A DNA stretch of 6,477 nucleotides from Halomonas sp. (GTDB lineage: Bacteria; Pseudomonadota; Gammaproteobacteria; Pseudomonadales; Oleiphilaceae), in contig SLIH01000011.1 in NCBI GenBank assembly GCA_007135745.1, positions 1-6,477 on the forward strand, read 5' to 3'. How positions within the stretch are numbered: the first letter of the stretch is position 1; each line of letters opens with the position of its first letter. Below are positions 1 to 6,477 of this stretch, one piece after another. Under the pieces are notes generated by a model. It was given only the letters and a program-made list of their open reading frames with translations. It was not told the origin of the DNA and did not search any database. A program made the position numbers and the translations under genes.

Positions 1-245
1 ACTTTCTTCTCTGGCAGTTTGCCTATACCGAGTTCTATTTTTCTCCTGTGTACTGGCCGGACTTCCAGCATCTGGAAATGCGTCGGGCTCTGGAAGACTT
101 TGCGGGACGCCAGCGGCGTTTTGGACGGACCGGAGAGCAGGTGGCAGAGCTTCGTGCGAGCGCCTCCGAATCGGACTGGGAACCTGCTGCCTCCTGGGAT
201 GGCGCGAACACTGTCGCCTCTCGGGTTGCCGGTGATCGGGAGTAA
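1..245 (+). CDS. uppS: Undecaprenyl diphosphate synthase (cis-prenyltransferase), C-terminal part, cut at the 5' end by the window edge
   Basis: UppS condenses eight isopentenyl diphosphates onto farnesyl diphosphate with cis geometry, giving the C55 lipid carrier for peptidoglycan and surface polysaccharides. It is a cytoplasmic, membrane-associated homodimer. Only the last 80 complete codons are visible, read from base 3; bases 1-2 finish an Asp or Asn codon. The family's C-terminal signature is clear: [20 protein letters not shown], then an Ala-Leu-rich helix, then R-RRFG. The catalytic Asp and the substrate-binding Arg residues lie upstream, outside the window. After RRFG about 39 residues remain, against about 9 that I recall in the E. 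coli protein. This tail is acidic and Ser/Ala-rich and looks disordered. The stop is TAA at 243-245, and cdsA starts 7 nt later, as in the standard uppS-cdsA operon. Identity is secure; the function of the tail is unknown. Confidence 0.95.
   Translation, partial: FLLWQFAYTEFYFSPVYWPDFQHLEMRRALEDFAGRQRRFGRTGEQVAELRASASESDWEPAASWDGANTVASRVAGDRE
238..242 (+). promoter_or_regulatory. Ribosome binding site for the GTG start of cdsA
   Basis: GGGAG lies inside the last uppS codons and ends 10 nt before the GTG at 253. It supports initiation there, and so does the protein, since reading from this GTG gives MLKQRIITA, which aligns with the usual MLK-R-I start of CdsA. A TTG at 256 is the only close alternative. 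Because the site lies in uppS, termination of uppS and initiation of cdsA are probably coupled. Confidence 0.5.
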
Positions 246-252
246 TTGAGTC

Positions 253-1089
253 GTGTTGAAGCAGCGTATTATTACCGCAGTTATTCTCGCTCCGATCGTC
301 GTTGCAGGGTTGTTCCTGCTTCCGCCGATGGGGTTTGCGCTTTTTACTGCGGCTGTTCTTGCCATCGGCGGTTGGGAGTGGGCCAACCTGGCAGGTGTCA
401 GTCGTCAAGCGGGGCGTATTGGATACGCCCTGGCACTGATGCTGGCCATGGTGCTTTTCTATCAGGTGCCGGTATTGCCCATGCTGATGGTTGTGGGGGT
501 GTTCTGGCTGGGTGCGTTCTTTCTTGTGCACGCCTATCCGGAGCGGGTTTCGTTATGGGCTCCCATGGGGCTGCAGCTGGCCATGGGACTTGTTGTTCTG
601 GTGGGGGCCTGGCTTGCGCTCAATCACCTGCGCTCGGGAGAGCTCAGTCTGGCCGGTCAGGGAAACAACCTTCTGCTTATCCTTTATACTTTTCTGGTGG
701 TCTGGGCAGCCGACATCGGCGCCTATTTCTCCGGAAAGGCGTTCGGACGGCGTAAGCTGGCGCCCTCGGTGAGCCCCGGGAAGTCGTGGGCCGGGGTCTA
801 TGGTGGTCTGGGCGTGGTTTTTCTTCTCGCCACCGCAGTGATGGTCTGGCTTGAGCCGACCCCTGCTCAGTGGGTCCTGTTCACACTGTTTTCCCTGGCA
901 ACCGCCTTTGTTTCTGTGCTGGGTGATCTGCTTGTCAGCATGCTGAAGCGCCACCGGGGCATCAAGGATACGAGTCAACTGTTGCCGGGCCATGGTGGTA
1001 TCATGGATCGGATTGACAGTCTGGTTGCTGCCATTCCCGTCCTGGCCCTGTGCTTCACTCTGGCCGGGTGGCTGCTGCCAGCTGCCTGA
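253..1089 (+). CDS. cdsA: Phosphatidate cytidylyltransferase (CDP-diglyceride synthase)
   Basis: CdsA makes CDP-diacylglycerol from phosphatidic acid and CTP in the inner membrane. This is the precursor of phosphatidylethanolamine, phosphatidylglycerol and cardiolipin. The protein is 278 aa (E. coli about 285), with about eight or nine hydrophobic segments (roughly residues 6-25, 28-45, 58-75, 77-95, 105-125, 139-156, 180-199, 205-225 and 258-276). The family signature spans residues 229-255: SMLKR, then four residues, KD, then LLPGHGG and DRID, which supply the metal- and substrate-binding acidic residues. A second conserved block is around residues 150-178, with VVWAADIGAYFSGK (Asp154) and SPGK at 174-177. 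The GTG start is chosen because it gives the family-like MLKQRI N-terminus and has GGGAG upstream. It sits 7 nt after uppS and 35 nt before dxr, so it is almost certainly co-transcribed with both. Nothing is truncated or missing. Confidence 0.96.
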   Translation: MLKQRIITAVILAPIVVAGLFLLPPMGFALFTAAVLAIGGWEWANLAGVSRQAGRIGYALALMLAMVLFYQVPVLPMLMVVGVFWLGAFFLVHAYPERVSLWAPMGLQLAMGLVVLVGAWLALNHLRSGELSLAGQGNNLLLILYTFLVVWAADIGAYFSGKAFGRRKLAPSVSPGKSWAGVYGGLGVVFLLATAVMVWLEPTPAQWVLFTLFSLATAFVSVLGDLLVSMLKRHRGIKDTSQLLPGHGGIMDRIDSLVAAIPVLALCFTLAGWLLPAA

Positions 1090-1124
1090 ACCTTTCTCTG
1101 TAACGATAATCGAGCGTGGACTCC

Positions 1125-2363
1125 ATGGCGGATTTCCAGCAACAGACTGTCACCATTCTGGGCGCCACTGGCTCCATCGGCACCAGCACGCTGGATGTGA
1201 TCAGGCGTCATCCGGATCGCTTCAGGGTTCATGCTCTGACTGCCCATCGGCAGGTGGAAGCGCTCGCGCAGCTCTGTCGGCAGTTTTCCCCCGTTTACGC
1301 AGTCATTGCTGATGAGCGCAGTGCATCCGAGCTGGAGCAGCTCCTTCGCGGAACGGGAACGAAGGTGCTTGTCGGGGAGGAGGGACTCTGCCAGGTCGCC
1401 GAGGACTCCTTTGTGGACACTGTGATGGCCGCCATTGTTGGTGCTGCGGGGTTGGCTCCGACACTGGCTGCGATTCGCGAAGGAAAGCGGGTGCTGCTGG
1501 CCAACAAGGAAGCGCTGGTTATGTCCGGACAGCTGTTCATGGATGCGGTATCTGCCCATGGCGCAACGCTGCTGCCAATAGACAGTGAACACAACGCGAT
1601 TTTTCAGTGCCTGCCCCCGGAACGCGTGCGCACGCCAGAGCAGGCCGGCGTGGCACGTATTCTCCTGACGGCTTCCGGCGGGCCGTTTCGCGAAACGCCC
1701 CTGGAGAACCTCCACAAAGTGACCCCGGAGCAGGCCTGCGCCCACCCGAACTGGTCCATGGGGCGCAAAATCTCGGTCGATTCCGCAACCATGATGAACA
1801 AGGGGCTCGAACTGATCGAGGCCTGCTGGTTGTTCAATACCGAGCCGGAGCGTATCCAGGTGCATGTGCACCCGGAAAGTATCATTCATTCCATGGTTGA
1901 GTACTGCGACGGCAGCGTTCTTGCGCAGCTTGGCAGTCCGGACATGCGGACCCCCATTGCCCATGCCCTGAGTTGGCCCGAACGTATTGATGCCGGAGTG
2001 GAGCCGCTGGATCTGTTTGAGCTTGCCAGCTTCAATTTTCAGCGACCGGACCCGGAGCGCTTCCCGTGCCTGCGCCTGGCGGCTGAGGCCTTTGCTGCCG
2101 GTGGCACTTTCCCCGCCGTGCTCAACGCGGCCAACGAGATCGCCGTACAGGCGTTTCTTGAAGGCAGACTCGCGTTTACCGGCATACCCTGGTTGATTGA
2201 GCAGGTGCTTTCGGACATGAATCCCGTACCGGCTGACAGCATGGAGGCCATACTCGAGCAGGACGGCGAAGCACGTTCGCGGGCCGGTGAGCTGCTCAAG
2301 GTGGCGCCCACGACTGCTGCCATGTCTTCCTTTCCCGAGAACAGCGGAGTCAAGCTGTCATGA
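1125..2363 (+). CDS. dxr: 1-deoxy-D-xylulose 5-phosphate reductoisomerase
   Basis: Dxr (IspC) carries out the first committed step of the MEP isoprenoid pathway: NADPH-dependent rearrangement and reduction of DXP to MEP. It is a cytoplasmic, metal-dependent homodimer and the fosmidomycin target. Read from ATG 1125 it is 412 aa (E. coli about 398). The N-terminal NADPH-binding loop is [10 protein letters not shown] at residues 13-22, and the LLANKEALV motif follows near residue 125. Metal ligands are Asp153 and Glu155 (DSEHNAIFQ) and Glu229. The flexible-loop and substrate-binding residues are Ser184 (SGGPFRETP), His207 and Trp210 (HPNWSMGRK), Ser220, Asn225 and Lys226 ([11 protein letters not shown]). 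All catalytic residues are present. A GTG at 1116 would add three residues (MDS), but it lacks a clear ribosome binding site; ATG 1125 has a modest GAG 9 nt upstream. The 3' end overlaps rseP by 4 nt. The final 20 or so residues diverge from the E. coli protein. Confidence 0.97.
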   Translation: MADFQQQTVTILGATGSIGTSTLDVIRRHPDRFRVHALTAHRQVEALAQLCRQFSPVYAVIADERSASELEQLLRGTGTKVLVGEEGLCQVAEDSFVDTVMAAIVGAAGLAPTLAAIREGKRVLLANKEALVMSGQLFMDAVSAHGATLLPIDSEHNAIFQCLPPERVRTPEQAGVARILLTASGGPFRETPLENLHKVTPEQACAHPNWSMGRKISVDSATMMNKGLELIEACWLFNTEPERIQVHVHPESIIHSMVEYCDGSVLAQLGSPDMRTPIAHALSWPERIDAGVEPLDLFELASFNFQRPDPERFPCLRLAAEAFAAGGTFPAVLNAANEIAVQAFLEGRLAFTGIPWLIEQVLSDMNPVPADSMEAILEQDGEARSRAGELLKVAPTTAAMSSFPENSGVKLS

Positions 2364-3703
2364 TTGCAACGGTACTGGCGCTGATCGTGACGCTGGGAAT
2401 TCTTATCACGGTCCACGAGTTCGGGCACTTCTGGGTGGCCAGACGTCTGGGTATTCGAGTATTGCGTTTTTCCGTTGGTTTCGGAAAGCCGCTCATTTCC
2501 TGGTATGACCGACAGGGTACCGAGTTTACGGTTGCCGCCATTCCGCTGGGCGGTTACGTCAAGATGCTGGATGAACGGGAGGGCGATGTTTCCCCGGAAG
2601 AAGCAGCCCAGGCCTATAACCGCCAGAGCCCGGCGGCTCGAATCGCGGTGGCGTCGGCCGGCCCCCTGGCCAATTTCATTTTTGCAGTATTTGCCTACTG
2701 GCTGCTCAGTGTTGTCGGATTTGTCACCATTGCACCCGTGGTCGGTGATGTCCGGCCCGATACCCCGGCCGCCCAGATGGAGCTCCGGGAAGGCATGGAA
2801 ATCAAGGAAGTGGATGGACGCCAGACGCCTTCCTGGCGCCACGTGAGTATGGCGCTGCTGCAACGTGCCGGCGAGCAGGGGGAACTCTCCATGACCCTGA
2901 CCCAGGATGGCGCAATGTATGAGCGCAGCGCGCGGTTGAATGGCTGGCTGGCCGGTGCCCGGGACCCTGACCCGGTCCGGGAATTCGGGATAGAACCCTG
3001 GCGGCCCCAGGTGCCGGCCGTACTGGGCGAGATTCAGGCCGACAGCCCGGCTCAGCGCGCGGGGCTGCGCGAAGGGGATCGTGTTGTCGCGGTCGATGGC
3101 GAGGCTGTTGATGACTGGTTCAGCCTTGTGGAGCGTATTCAGGCCTCCGCAAATGAAACGCTTTCTCTGTCGATAGAGCGCAACGGCCAGCAAGAGCTGA
3201 TCGACGTGGTGCCGGCAGCGCATGAAATGGACACTGGCGAACGCGTTGGGCGCATCGGTGCCGGTGTGCAGATGGTTACATGGCCGGACCACATGCAGCG
3301 TGAAACCCGTTTCGGTCCGGTTGCCGCCGTCCCGGAAGCCTTCTCGCAATTCTGGAACGATACCCGTGTCACTCTGGTTGCTGTAGGCAAGATGGCGACC
3401 GGGCTACTGTCGGTTCAGAACATCAGTGGCCCCATTACCATCGCCCGGGTTGCGGAGACCACTGCGACATCCGGCTTTGAGCACTTTGTCCGGTTCCTGG
3501 CGTACCTGAGTATCAGTCTGGGGATCATCAACCTCCTTCCGATACCCATTCTCGATGGTGGTCATATCATCTTCTACACCATTGAATGGATTCGGGGAAA
3601 ACCGCTTTCAGAGCGTGCGCAGGGGCTATGGCTGAGAATCGGTCTTGCTCTGATTGCCACACTGATGATTCTGGCTCTTTACAACGACCTGTTGCGATTG
3701 TGA
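2360..3703 (+). CDS. rseP: RIP zinc metalloprotease RseP (site-2 protease family, sigma-E activation)
   Basis: RseP is an inner-membrane intramembrane protease. It cuts the anti-sigma factor RseA after DegS, releasing sigma-E during envelope stress, and also clears signal-peptide remnants. The protein is 447 aa (E. coli 450). The zinc site HEFGH is at residues 19-23 in the first membrane segment, and the third zinc ligand is Asp399 in the LDGGH motif (398-402) after NLLPIP. A conserved loop follows segment 1 (VGFGKPL near 39-45, then IPLGGYVKM near 61-69). GPLANF at 101-106 opens the second membrane segment (about 104-127). Two periplasmic PDZ domains follow: PDZ1 from about 128 ([10 protein letters not shown]) and PDZ2 from about 223 ([18 protein letters not shown]). 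Membrane segments 3 and 4 are about 376-396 and 427-443. The start ATG overlaps the dxr stop (ATGA), with GGAG at 2346-2349, which suggests translational coupling. All active-site residues are intact. Confidence 0.97.
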   Translation: MIATVLALIVTLGILITVHEFGHFWVARRLGIRVLRFSVGFGKPLISWYDRQGTEFTVAAIPLGGYVKMLDEREGDVSPEEAAQAYNRQSPAARIAVASAGPLANFIFAVFAYWLLSVVGFVTIAPVVGDVRPDTPAAQMELREGMEIKEVDGRQTPSWRHVSMALLQRAGEQGELSMTLTQDGAMYERSARLNGWLAGARDPDPVREFGIEPWRPQVPAVLGEIQADSPAQRAGLREGDRVVAVDGEAVDDWFSLVERIQASANETLSLSIERNGQQELIDVVPAAHEMDTGERVGRIGAGVQMVTWPDHMQRETRFGPVAAVPEAFSQFWNDTRVTLVAVGKMATGLLSVQNISGPITIARVAETTATSGFEHFVRFLAYLSISLGIINLLPIPILDGGHIIFYTIEWIRGKPLSERAQGLWLRIGLALIATLMILALYNDLLRL

Positions 3704-3946
3704 GAATTGCGCCTTCGCCTGGTCAGGGGGCTGTGCCCCGATGACGGCTTTTCCCGGGCTCTGGCATTGGCAGGTCGAATCCGGTGACCCGATACCGGTC
3801 GTTGACAGAAAATCGAAAATGAACATTTTGTAATGGATGATGGCGTACTCACCGGGCCTGGTGTCCGTTACCCTGTCTTCCCGTTGCTATCTGGCTTCCA
3901 CCAATTTATGGCAAGTCTTGACCCATAAAAGGCGTGTATTGACCTC
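3704..3946 (+). other. Intergenic region between rseP and bamA with short inverted repeats
   Basis: This 243-nt gap is the only sizeable non-coding stretch. I find no convincing gene, tRNA or known riboswitch in it. It contains a perfect small hairpin, GGGGC-TGT-GCCCC (3727-3739). A TTTT run follows only 9 nt later (3749-3752), so it is a poor rho-independent terminator at best. A second inverted repeat is CCGGT-N8-ACCGG (3781-3798), just before a TTGACA hexamer, and CCCGGG is at 3753-3758. The second half is more AT-rich. The likely role is to reset or boost transcription of the bamA-skp segment separately from the uppS-rseP segment. This is inferred from position. Confidence 0.5.
3802..3829 (+). 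promoter_or_regulatory. Candidate promoter upstream of bamA
   Basis: A perfect -35 hexamer TTGACA (3802-3807) is followed after 16 nt of A-rich spacer by CATTTT (3824-3829). CATTTT matches TATAAT at only three of six positions, but these include the important second A and final T. A better -10 match, TGTAAT (3829-3834), lies 21 nt from the -35, which is too far. An overlapping GAACAT followed by TTT (3821-3829) resembles the GAACTT -35 of sigma-E promoters, which drive bamA in E. coli, but I see no good sigma-E -10 at the right distance. Transcription from here would leave a leader of about 110 nt before bamA. Confidence 0.3.
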
Positions 3947-6268
3947 ATGAGATTTCCTTTCAGGAGAATCCTGTCGGCCATGGTGCTGACTTTCTGTCTG
4001 CCAGTAATGGCCTGGGCGGACCAATTCATCGTCAATGACATTGAGGTGGAGGGACTTCAGCGTGTCTCCGCGGGAACAGTGTTTGGATCACTTCCCATTG
4101 ACGTTGGCGACCAGGTTGACAATGCCAGTATTGCGGGCGCGATCAGAACGCTCTTTCAATCCGGACTCTTTACGGATGTTTCCATGTTCCGTGACGGAGA
4201 CACGCTCATTGTCACGGTGGAGGAGCGGCCTTCAATCAACGAGATCACCATTGACGGTAACCGTAACATCGAAACGGAGCAGCTCCGTGAGGGGATGCGC
4301 CAGGCCGGTGTTCAGGAAGGTCAGGTGTTTCAGCGCGCGACCGTGGAGCGCCTGGAACTCGAGATTCTGAGATCTTATGTGGCCCAGGGGCGCTATAACG
4401 CGGATGTGGATGCGCAGGTTGAGGAACTTCCCCGCAACAGGGTGAATATCCACCTTGAAATAGATGAGGGCGATGTGGCTGCGATTCAGCACATCAATAT
4501 CATTGGTAACCAGATCTTCGATGATGATGAGCTGATCAGTCTTATGCGGTTGCGCCAGACCAGTTGGTGGAATTCCGTGCGCAACAGGGATCAATACGCC
4601 CGTGAGCTGCTCAGTGGGGATCTGGAGACGCTGCGCTCCTATTATCTGGACAAGGGCTTTGTTGATTTCAGTGTCGAGTCCACCAATGTCTCCATTGCGC
4701 CGGACAAGCAACAGGTCTTCATCGTTCTGGCGATTGAAGAAGGCCCGCAGTATCTGATCCGTGATACTGAATTGAGGGGTGATCTGATTGTTCCGGAAGA
4801 GGAGCTCGAGCGCCTCATCATCATGGAGCCTGACGAGGTGTTCTCCCAGGAGCGCATGACGCTCAGCTCCGATCTGATCCAGCGACGCCTGAGCCGGGAG
4901 GGCTACAGCTTTGCCAATGTTCAGGCTGTGCCCGAGACTCACGATGATGGCACCGTGACGGTTGTTTTCCGTGTCGAGCCGGGCATGCGGACCTATGTCC
5001 GGCGGATAGATTTCCGCGGCAATACGGCGACACATGATGAAGTGCTGCGCCAGGAGATGCGGCAGATGGAAGGCGCCGTGGCCTCCAATGATCGCATCCA
5101 GGCATCGCGGAGCCGCCTTGAGCGCACGGGGTTCTTCAGCACGGTCAATGTGAATACAACGCCGGTGCCCGGAGTGGATGACCAGGTGGATGTAACCTAC
5201 GAAGTGGAGGAGCAGCCGACCGGTAGTCTGTCCGCAAACGTAGGCTTTTCTCAGGTTTCCGGGCTTATTTTTGGTGCCAACGTCTCCGAACGGAACTTCT
5301 TTGGCACCGGGCGCCGCGTTTCCTTCGGGGTTAATTCGAGCCGCTCCGTTCAGAGCGCCAACTTCTCCTACACCAACCCCTTCTACACTGTCGATGGCGT
5401 GAGCCGTGGCTTCAGCCTGCAGGCACGTCAGACCGACTTTGCCGAAGAGGAAATCTCGTCCTTTGTTCTGGATACCTTTACCGGCCGCATCAACTTTGGC
5501 TACCCGATAAGCCCCAATACACGGCTTAATTTCGGACCGGGCTACTCCCATAACCGGATCAAGCCGGGAACCTTTCCCGCTCTTGAAATCACCAGTTTCA
5601 TTGAGCGCGAAGGCAACAACCTCAACGCCATACTTGGCCAGGGGTCCATCGTGCGCAATACCCACAACCGTGGGATGCTGCCAACCGCGGGTTCCCGTCA
5701 CAGTCTCTCTCTTGAAGTGGCCGTGCCCGGCAGTGACCTGACCTATTACCGCACCCGCCATCAGACGGATTCCTATTACCCGCTGGATAACAACCACCGC
5801 TGGGTTGCGCGCCTGCGTACTGAAGTCGGTTTTGGTGATGGTTATGGCGATACCGACACCATGCCCTTCTACGAGCACTTTTTTGCTGGTGGTTTCGGTT
5901 CTGTGAGGGGCTATGAGGCCAACTCACTGGGCCGGCGTGAAACCCAGCCGGAAAGTCAGACTTTCCGCCGGGATCGGCCATTTGGCGGTAACCTTCTGAC
6001 CGAGGCCAGCGCACAGTTGATCGTTCCCACCCCCTTCGCACCGGACAGTCGCTCCATGCGTACCGCCCTGTTCGTTGATGGTGGTAATGTATTTGATACC
6101 CGCAGGGATTTTGACCCCGCATTTAATGAAATACGTTATGCCGCTGGTGTGAGCTTTCAGTGGATCACGGCCATCGGGCCATTGGGCTTCAGTCTGGCCG
6201 AGCCGTTGAATGACAAATCCGGTGATAATACCCGTCGGTTCCAGTTCTCGCTGGGGCAGGAATTCTGA
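3947..6268 (+). CDS. bamA: Outer membrane protein assembly factor BamA (Omp85 family)
   Basis: BamA is the central subunit of the BAM complex and folds beta-barrel proteins into the outer membrane. The protein is 773 aa (E. coli 810). A signal peptide covers residues 1-24 (basic MRFPFRR, hydrophobic core, cleavage after AWA, giving mature DQFIV). Cys17 is not in a lipobox, so signal peptidase I is expected. Five POTRA domains follow at about 25-95, 96-177, 180-268, 269-347 and 348-425. POTRA5 keeps the conserved EMRQMEGA stretch. The 16-strand barrel begins near 426, carries the loop-6 motif VRGY at 653-656 (VRGF in E. coli) and ends in an aromatic residue (QEF), as outer-membrane proteins do. 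From VRGY to the end is about 30 residues shorter than in E. coli. The ATG at 3947 is the first after an in-frame stop (3926-3928) and gives a complete signal peptide. Its ribosome binding site is weak (AAAAGG, 14 nt away). skp follows after 80 nt. Confidence 0.97.
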   Translation: MRFPFRRILSAMVLTFCLPVMAWADQFIVNDIEVEGLQRVSAGTVFGSLPIDVGDQVDNASIAGAIRTLFQSGLFTDVSMFRDGDTLIVTVEERPSINEITIDGNRNIETEQLREGMRQAGVQEGQVFQRATVERLELEILRSYVAQGRYNADVDAQVEELPRNRVNIHLEIDEGDVAAIQHINIIGNQIFDDDELISLMRLRQTSWWNSVRNRDQYARELLSGDLETLRSYYLDKGFVDFSVESTNVSIAPDKQQVFIVLAIEEGPQYLIRDTELRGDLIVPEEELERLIIMEPDEVFSQERMTLSSDLIQRRLSREGYSFANVQAVPETHDDGTVTVVFRVEPGMRTYVRRIDFRGNTATHDEVLRQEMRQMEGAVASNDRIQASRSRLERTGFFSTVNVNTTPVPGVDDQVDVTYEVEEQPTGSLSANVGFSQVSGLIFGANVSERNFFGTGRRVSFGVNSSRSVQSANFSYTNPFYTVDGVSRGFSLQARQTDFAEEEISSFVLDTFTGRINFGYPISPNTRLNFGPGYSHNRIKPGTFPALEITSFIEREGNNLNAILGQGSIVRNTHNRGMLPTAGSRHSLSLEVAVPGSDLTYYRTRHQTDSYYPLDNNHRWVARLRTEVGFGDGYGDTDTMPFYEHFFAGGFGSVRGYEANSLGRRETQPESQTFRRDRPFGGNLLTEASAQLIVPTPFAPDSRSMRTALFVDGGNVFDTRRDFDPAFNEIRYAAGVSFQWITAIGPLGFSLAEPLNDKSGDNTRRFQFSLGQEF

Positions 6269-6294
6269 CGGTCGTGATGTAACAGACGGATGAC

Positions 6295-6311
6295 TGGGCG
6301 AAAAAAGCCCA
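6295..6311 (+). other. Short hairpin between bamA and skp
   Basis: TGGGC (6295-6299) and GCCCA (6307-6311) form a perfect 5-bp stem around a GAAAAAA loop. Only TTATC follows, with no U-run, so it does not look like a complete rho-independent terminator on either strand. It could protect the 3' end of a processed bamA mRNA or attenuate read-through into skp. It could also be chance. Confidence 0.3.
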
Positions 6312-6336
6312 TTATCATCGCGTTGGAAATTGACAC

Positions 6337-6341
6337 AGGAG
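6337..6341 (+). promoter_or_regulatory. Strong ribosome binding site of skp
   Basis: AGGAG ends 7 nt before the skp ATG at 6349. This is the best Shine-Dalgarno match I noticed in the window, and it fits a highly made periplasmic chaperone. It contrasts with the weak site upstream of bamA. Confidence 0.7.
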
Positions 6342-6348
6342 CAGAGTA

Positions 6349-6477
6349 ATGAAGATCAGGTTGCGTTCTCTTGTATTGGCCCTGGGGCTACTCATGCTGG
6401 CGGGTACTGCGACGGCCGAGATGAAGATTGGCGTGATTGACCTTCGTCAGGCGGTCTTCAGTTCCGATGCGGCTGAA
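6349..6477 (+). CDS. skp: Periplasmic chaperone Skp/OmpH, N-terminal part, cut by the window end
   Basis: Skp is a trimeric, jellyfish-shaped periplasmic chaperone. It holds unfolded outer-membrane proteins after Sec export and delivers them to BAM. Only 43 codons are visible. The first 23 residues are a typical Sec signal peptide: basic MKIRLR, a Leu/Ala-rich core and TATA before the cut. The mature start EMKIGVIDLRQAVFSSDAAE matches the OmpH-family opening strand (K-I-x-V-x-x-x-x-A). The tentacle helices lie beyond the window. Identification rests on this short N-terminus plus the strongly conserved position straight after bamA, so it is confident though partial. lpxD would be expected next. 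Confidence 0.92.
   Translation, partial: MKIRLRSLVLALGLLMLAGTATAEMKIGVIDLRQAVFSSDAAE

Noticed and set aside
246..755. 169-codon + strand frame overlapping cdsA from a TTG start
   Set aside because: It is an out-of-frame shadow of cdsA. Its translation is Cys/Gly/Ser-rich and unlike a folded protein.
1116..1118. GTG 1116 as the dxr start
   Set aside because: It adds only MDS, has no visible ribosome binding site, and the ATG at 1125 gives a standard Dxr N-terminus. It cannot be fully excluded.
975..1964. 329-codon open frame on the - strand, opposite cdsA and dxr
   Set aside because: It is antisense to the conserved CdsA signature and the Dxr catalytic core, with no domain of its own.
2039..3349. 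436-codon open frame on the - strand, opposite dxr and rseP
   Set aside because: It spans the junction of two well-supported genes on the other strand, has a low-complexity His/Arg-rich translation and matches no family I recognise.
3727..3752. Rho-independent terminator after rseP
   Set aside because: The GGGGC/GCCCC stem is only 5 bp with a 3-nt loop, and the T-run is short and 9 nt away. It is noted as a hairpin but not called a terminator.
3781..3798. CCGGT-N8-ACCGG inverted repeat as a regulator operator
   Set aside because: The half-sites are only 5 bp and match no operator I can name. The repeat is mentioned as structure within the intergenic region only.
4232..5878. 548-codon open frame on the - strand, opposite bamA
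   Set aside because: It lies entirely antisense to an intact, motif-rich bamA. Its translation shows no recognisable domain, and such long antisense frames are common opposite GC-rich genes.
6330..6335. TTGACA hexamer just before skp as a -35 element
   Set aside because: A matching -10 would fall inside skp at about 6353, where I see only AGATCA, and the start codon is only 13 nt downstream of the hexamer.

Overview
This window is a stretch of the conserved gammaproteobacterial cell-envelope gene cluster, all on the + strand, in the order uppS (3' end) - cdsA - dxr (ispC) - rseP - bamA - skp (5' end). Every gene is recognised from conserved motifs. The order matches the classical frr-uppS-cdsA-dxr-rseP-bamA-skp-lpxD-fabZ-lpxA-lpxB locus. 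The moderately GC-rich coding bias, the gene order and the protein sequences point to a Gammaproteobacterium. My best guess is a marine Pseudomonadales/Alteromonadales-type organism, Marinobacter-like, but that lineage call is an impression and not demonstrated.

Layout. Bases 1-245 hold the C-terminus of undecaprenyl diphosphate synthase. After 7 nt comes cdsA (253-1089, GTG start), then 35 nt, then dxr (ATG at 1125, to 2363). dxr overlaps rseP (2360-3703) by 4 nt in an ATGA junction. These four genes look like one tightly packed transcription unit. A 243-nt gap (3704-3946) follows. It is the only sizeable non-coding stretch and holds short inverted repeats and a candidate promoter. Then comes bamA (3947-6268), an 80-nt spacer with a short hairpin and a strong Shine-Dalgarno, and the first 43 codons of skp, cut by the window end.

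How the genes work together. Dxr makes MEP for isoprenoid synthesis, which feeds UppS and hence the undecaprenyl carrier lipid for peptidoglycan and O-antigen. CdsA makes CDP-diacylglycerol for phospholipids. RseP is the inner-membrane protease that activates sigma-E when outer-membrane protein folding fails. BamA inserts outer-membrane beta-barrels, and Skp is the periplasmic chaperone that escorts them. The locus therefore joins lipid precursor supply to outer-membrane protein assembly and its stress sensor.

I found no mobile element, CRISPR array, tRNA or rRNA, broken gene or foreign-looking segment. The window is ordinary core genome and I see no undescribed system. The points worth a second look are modest: the gap upstream of bamA, a mature BamA without cysteines and with a short loop-6 region, a long UppS tail, and start-codon choices.
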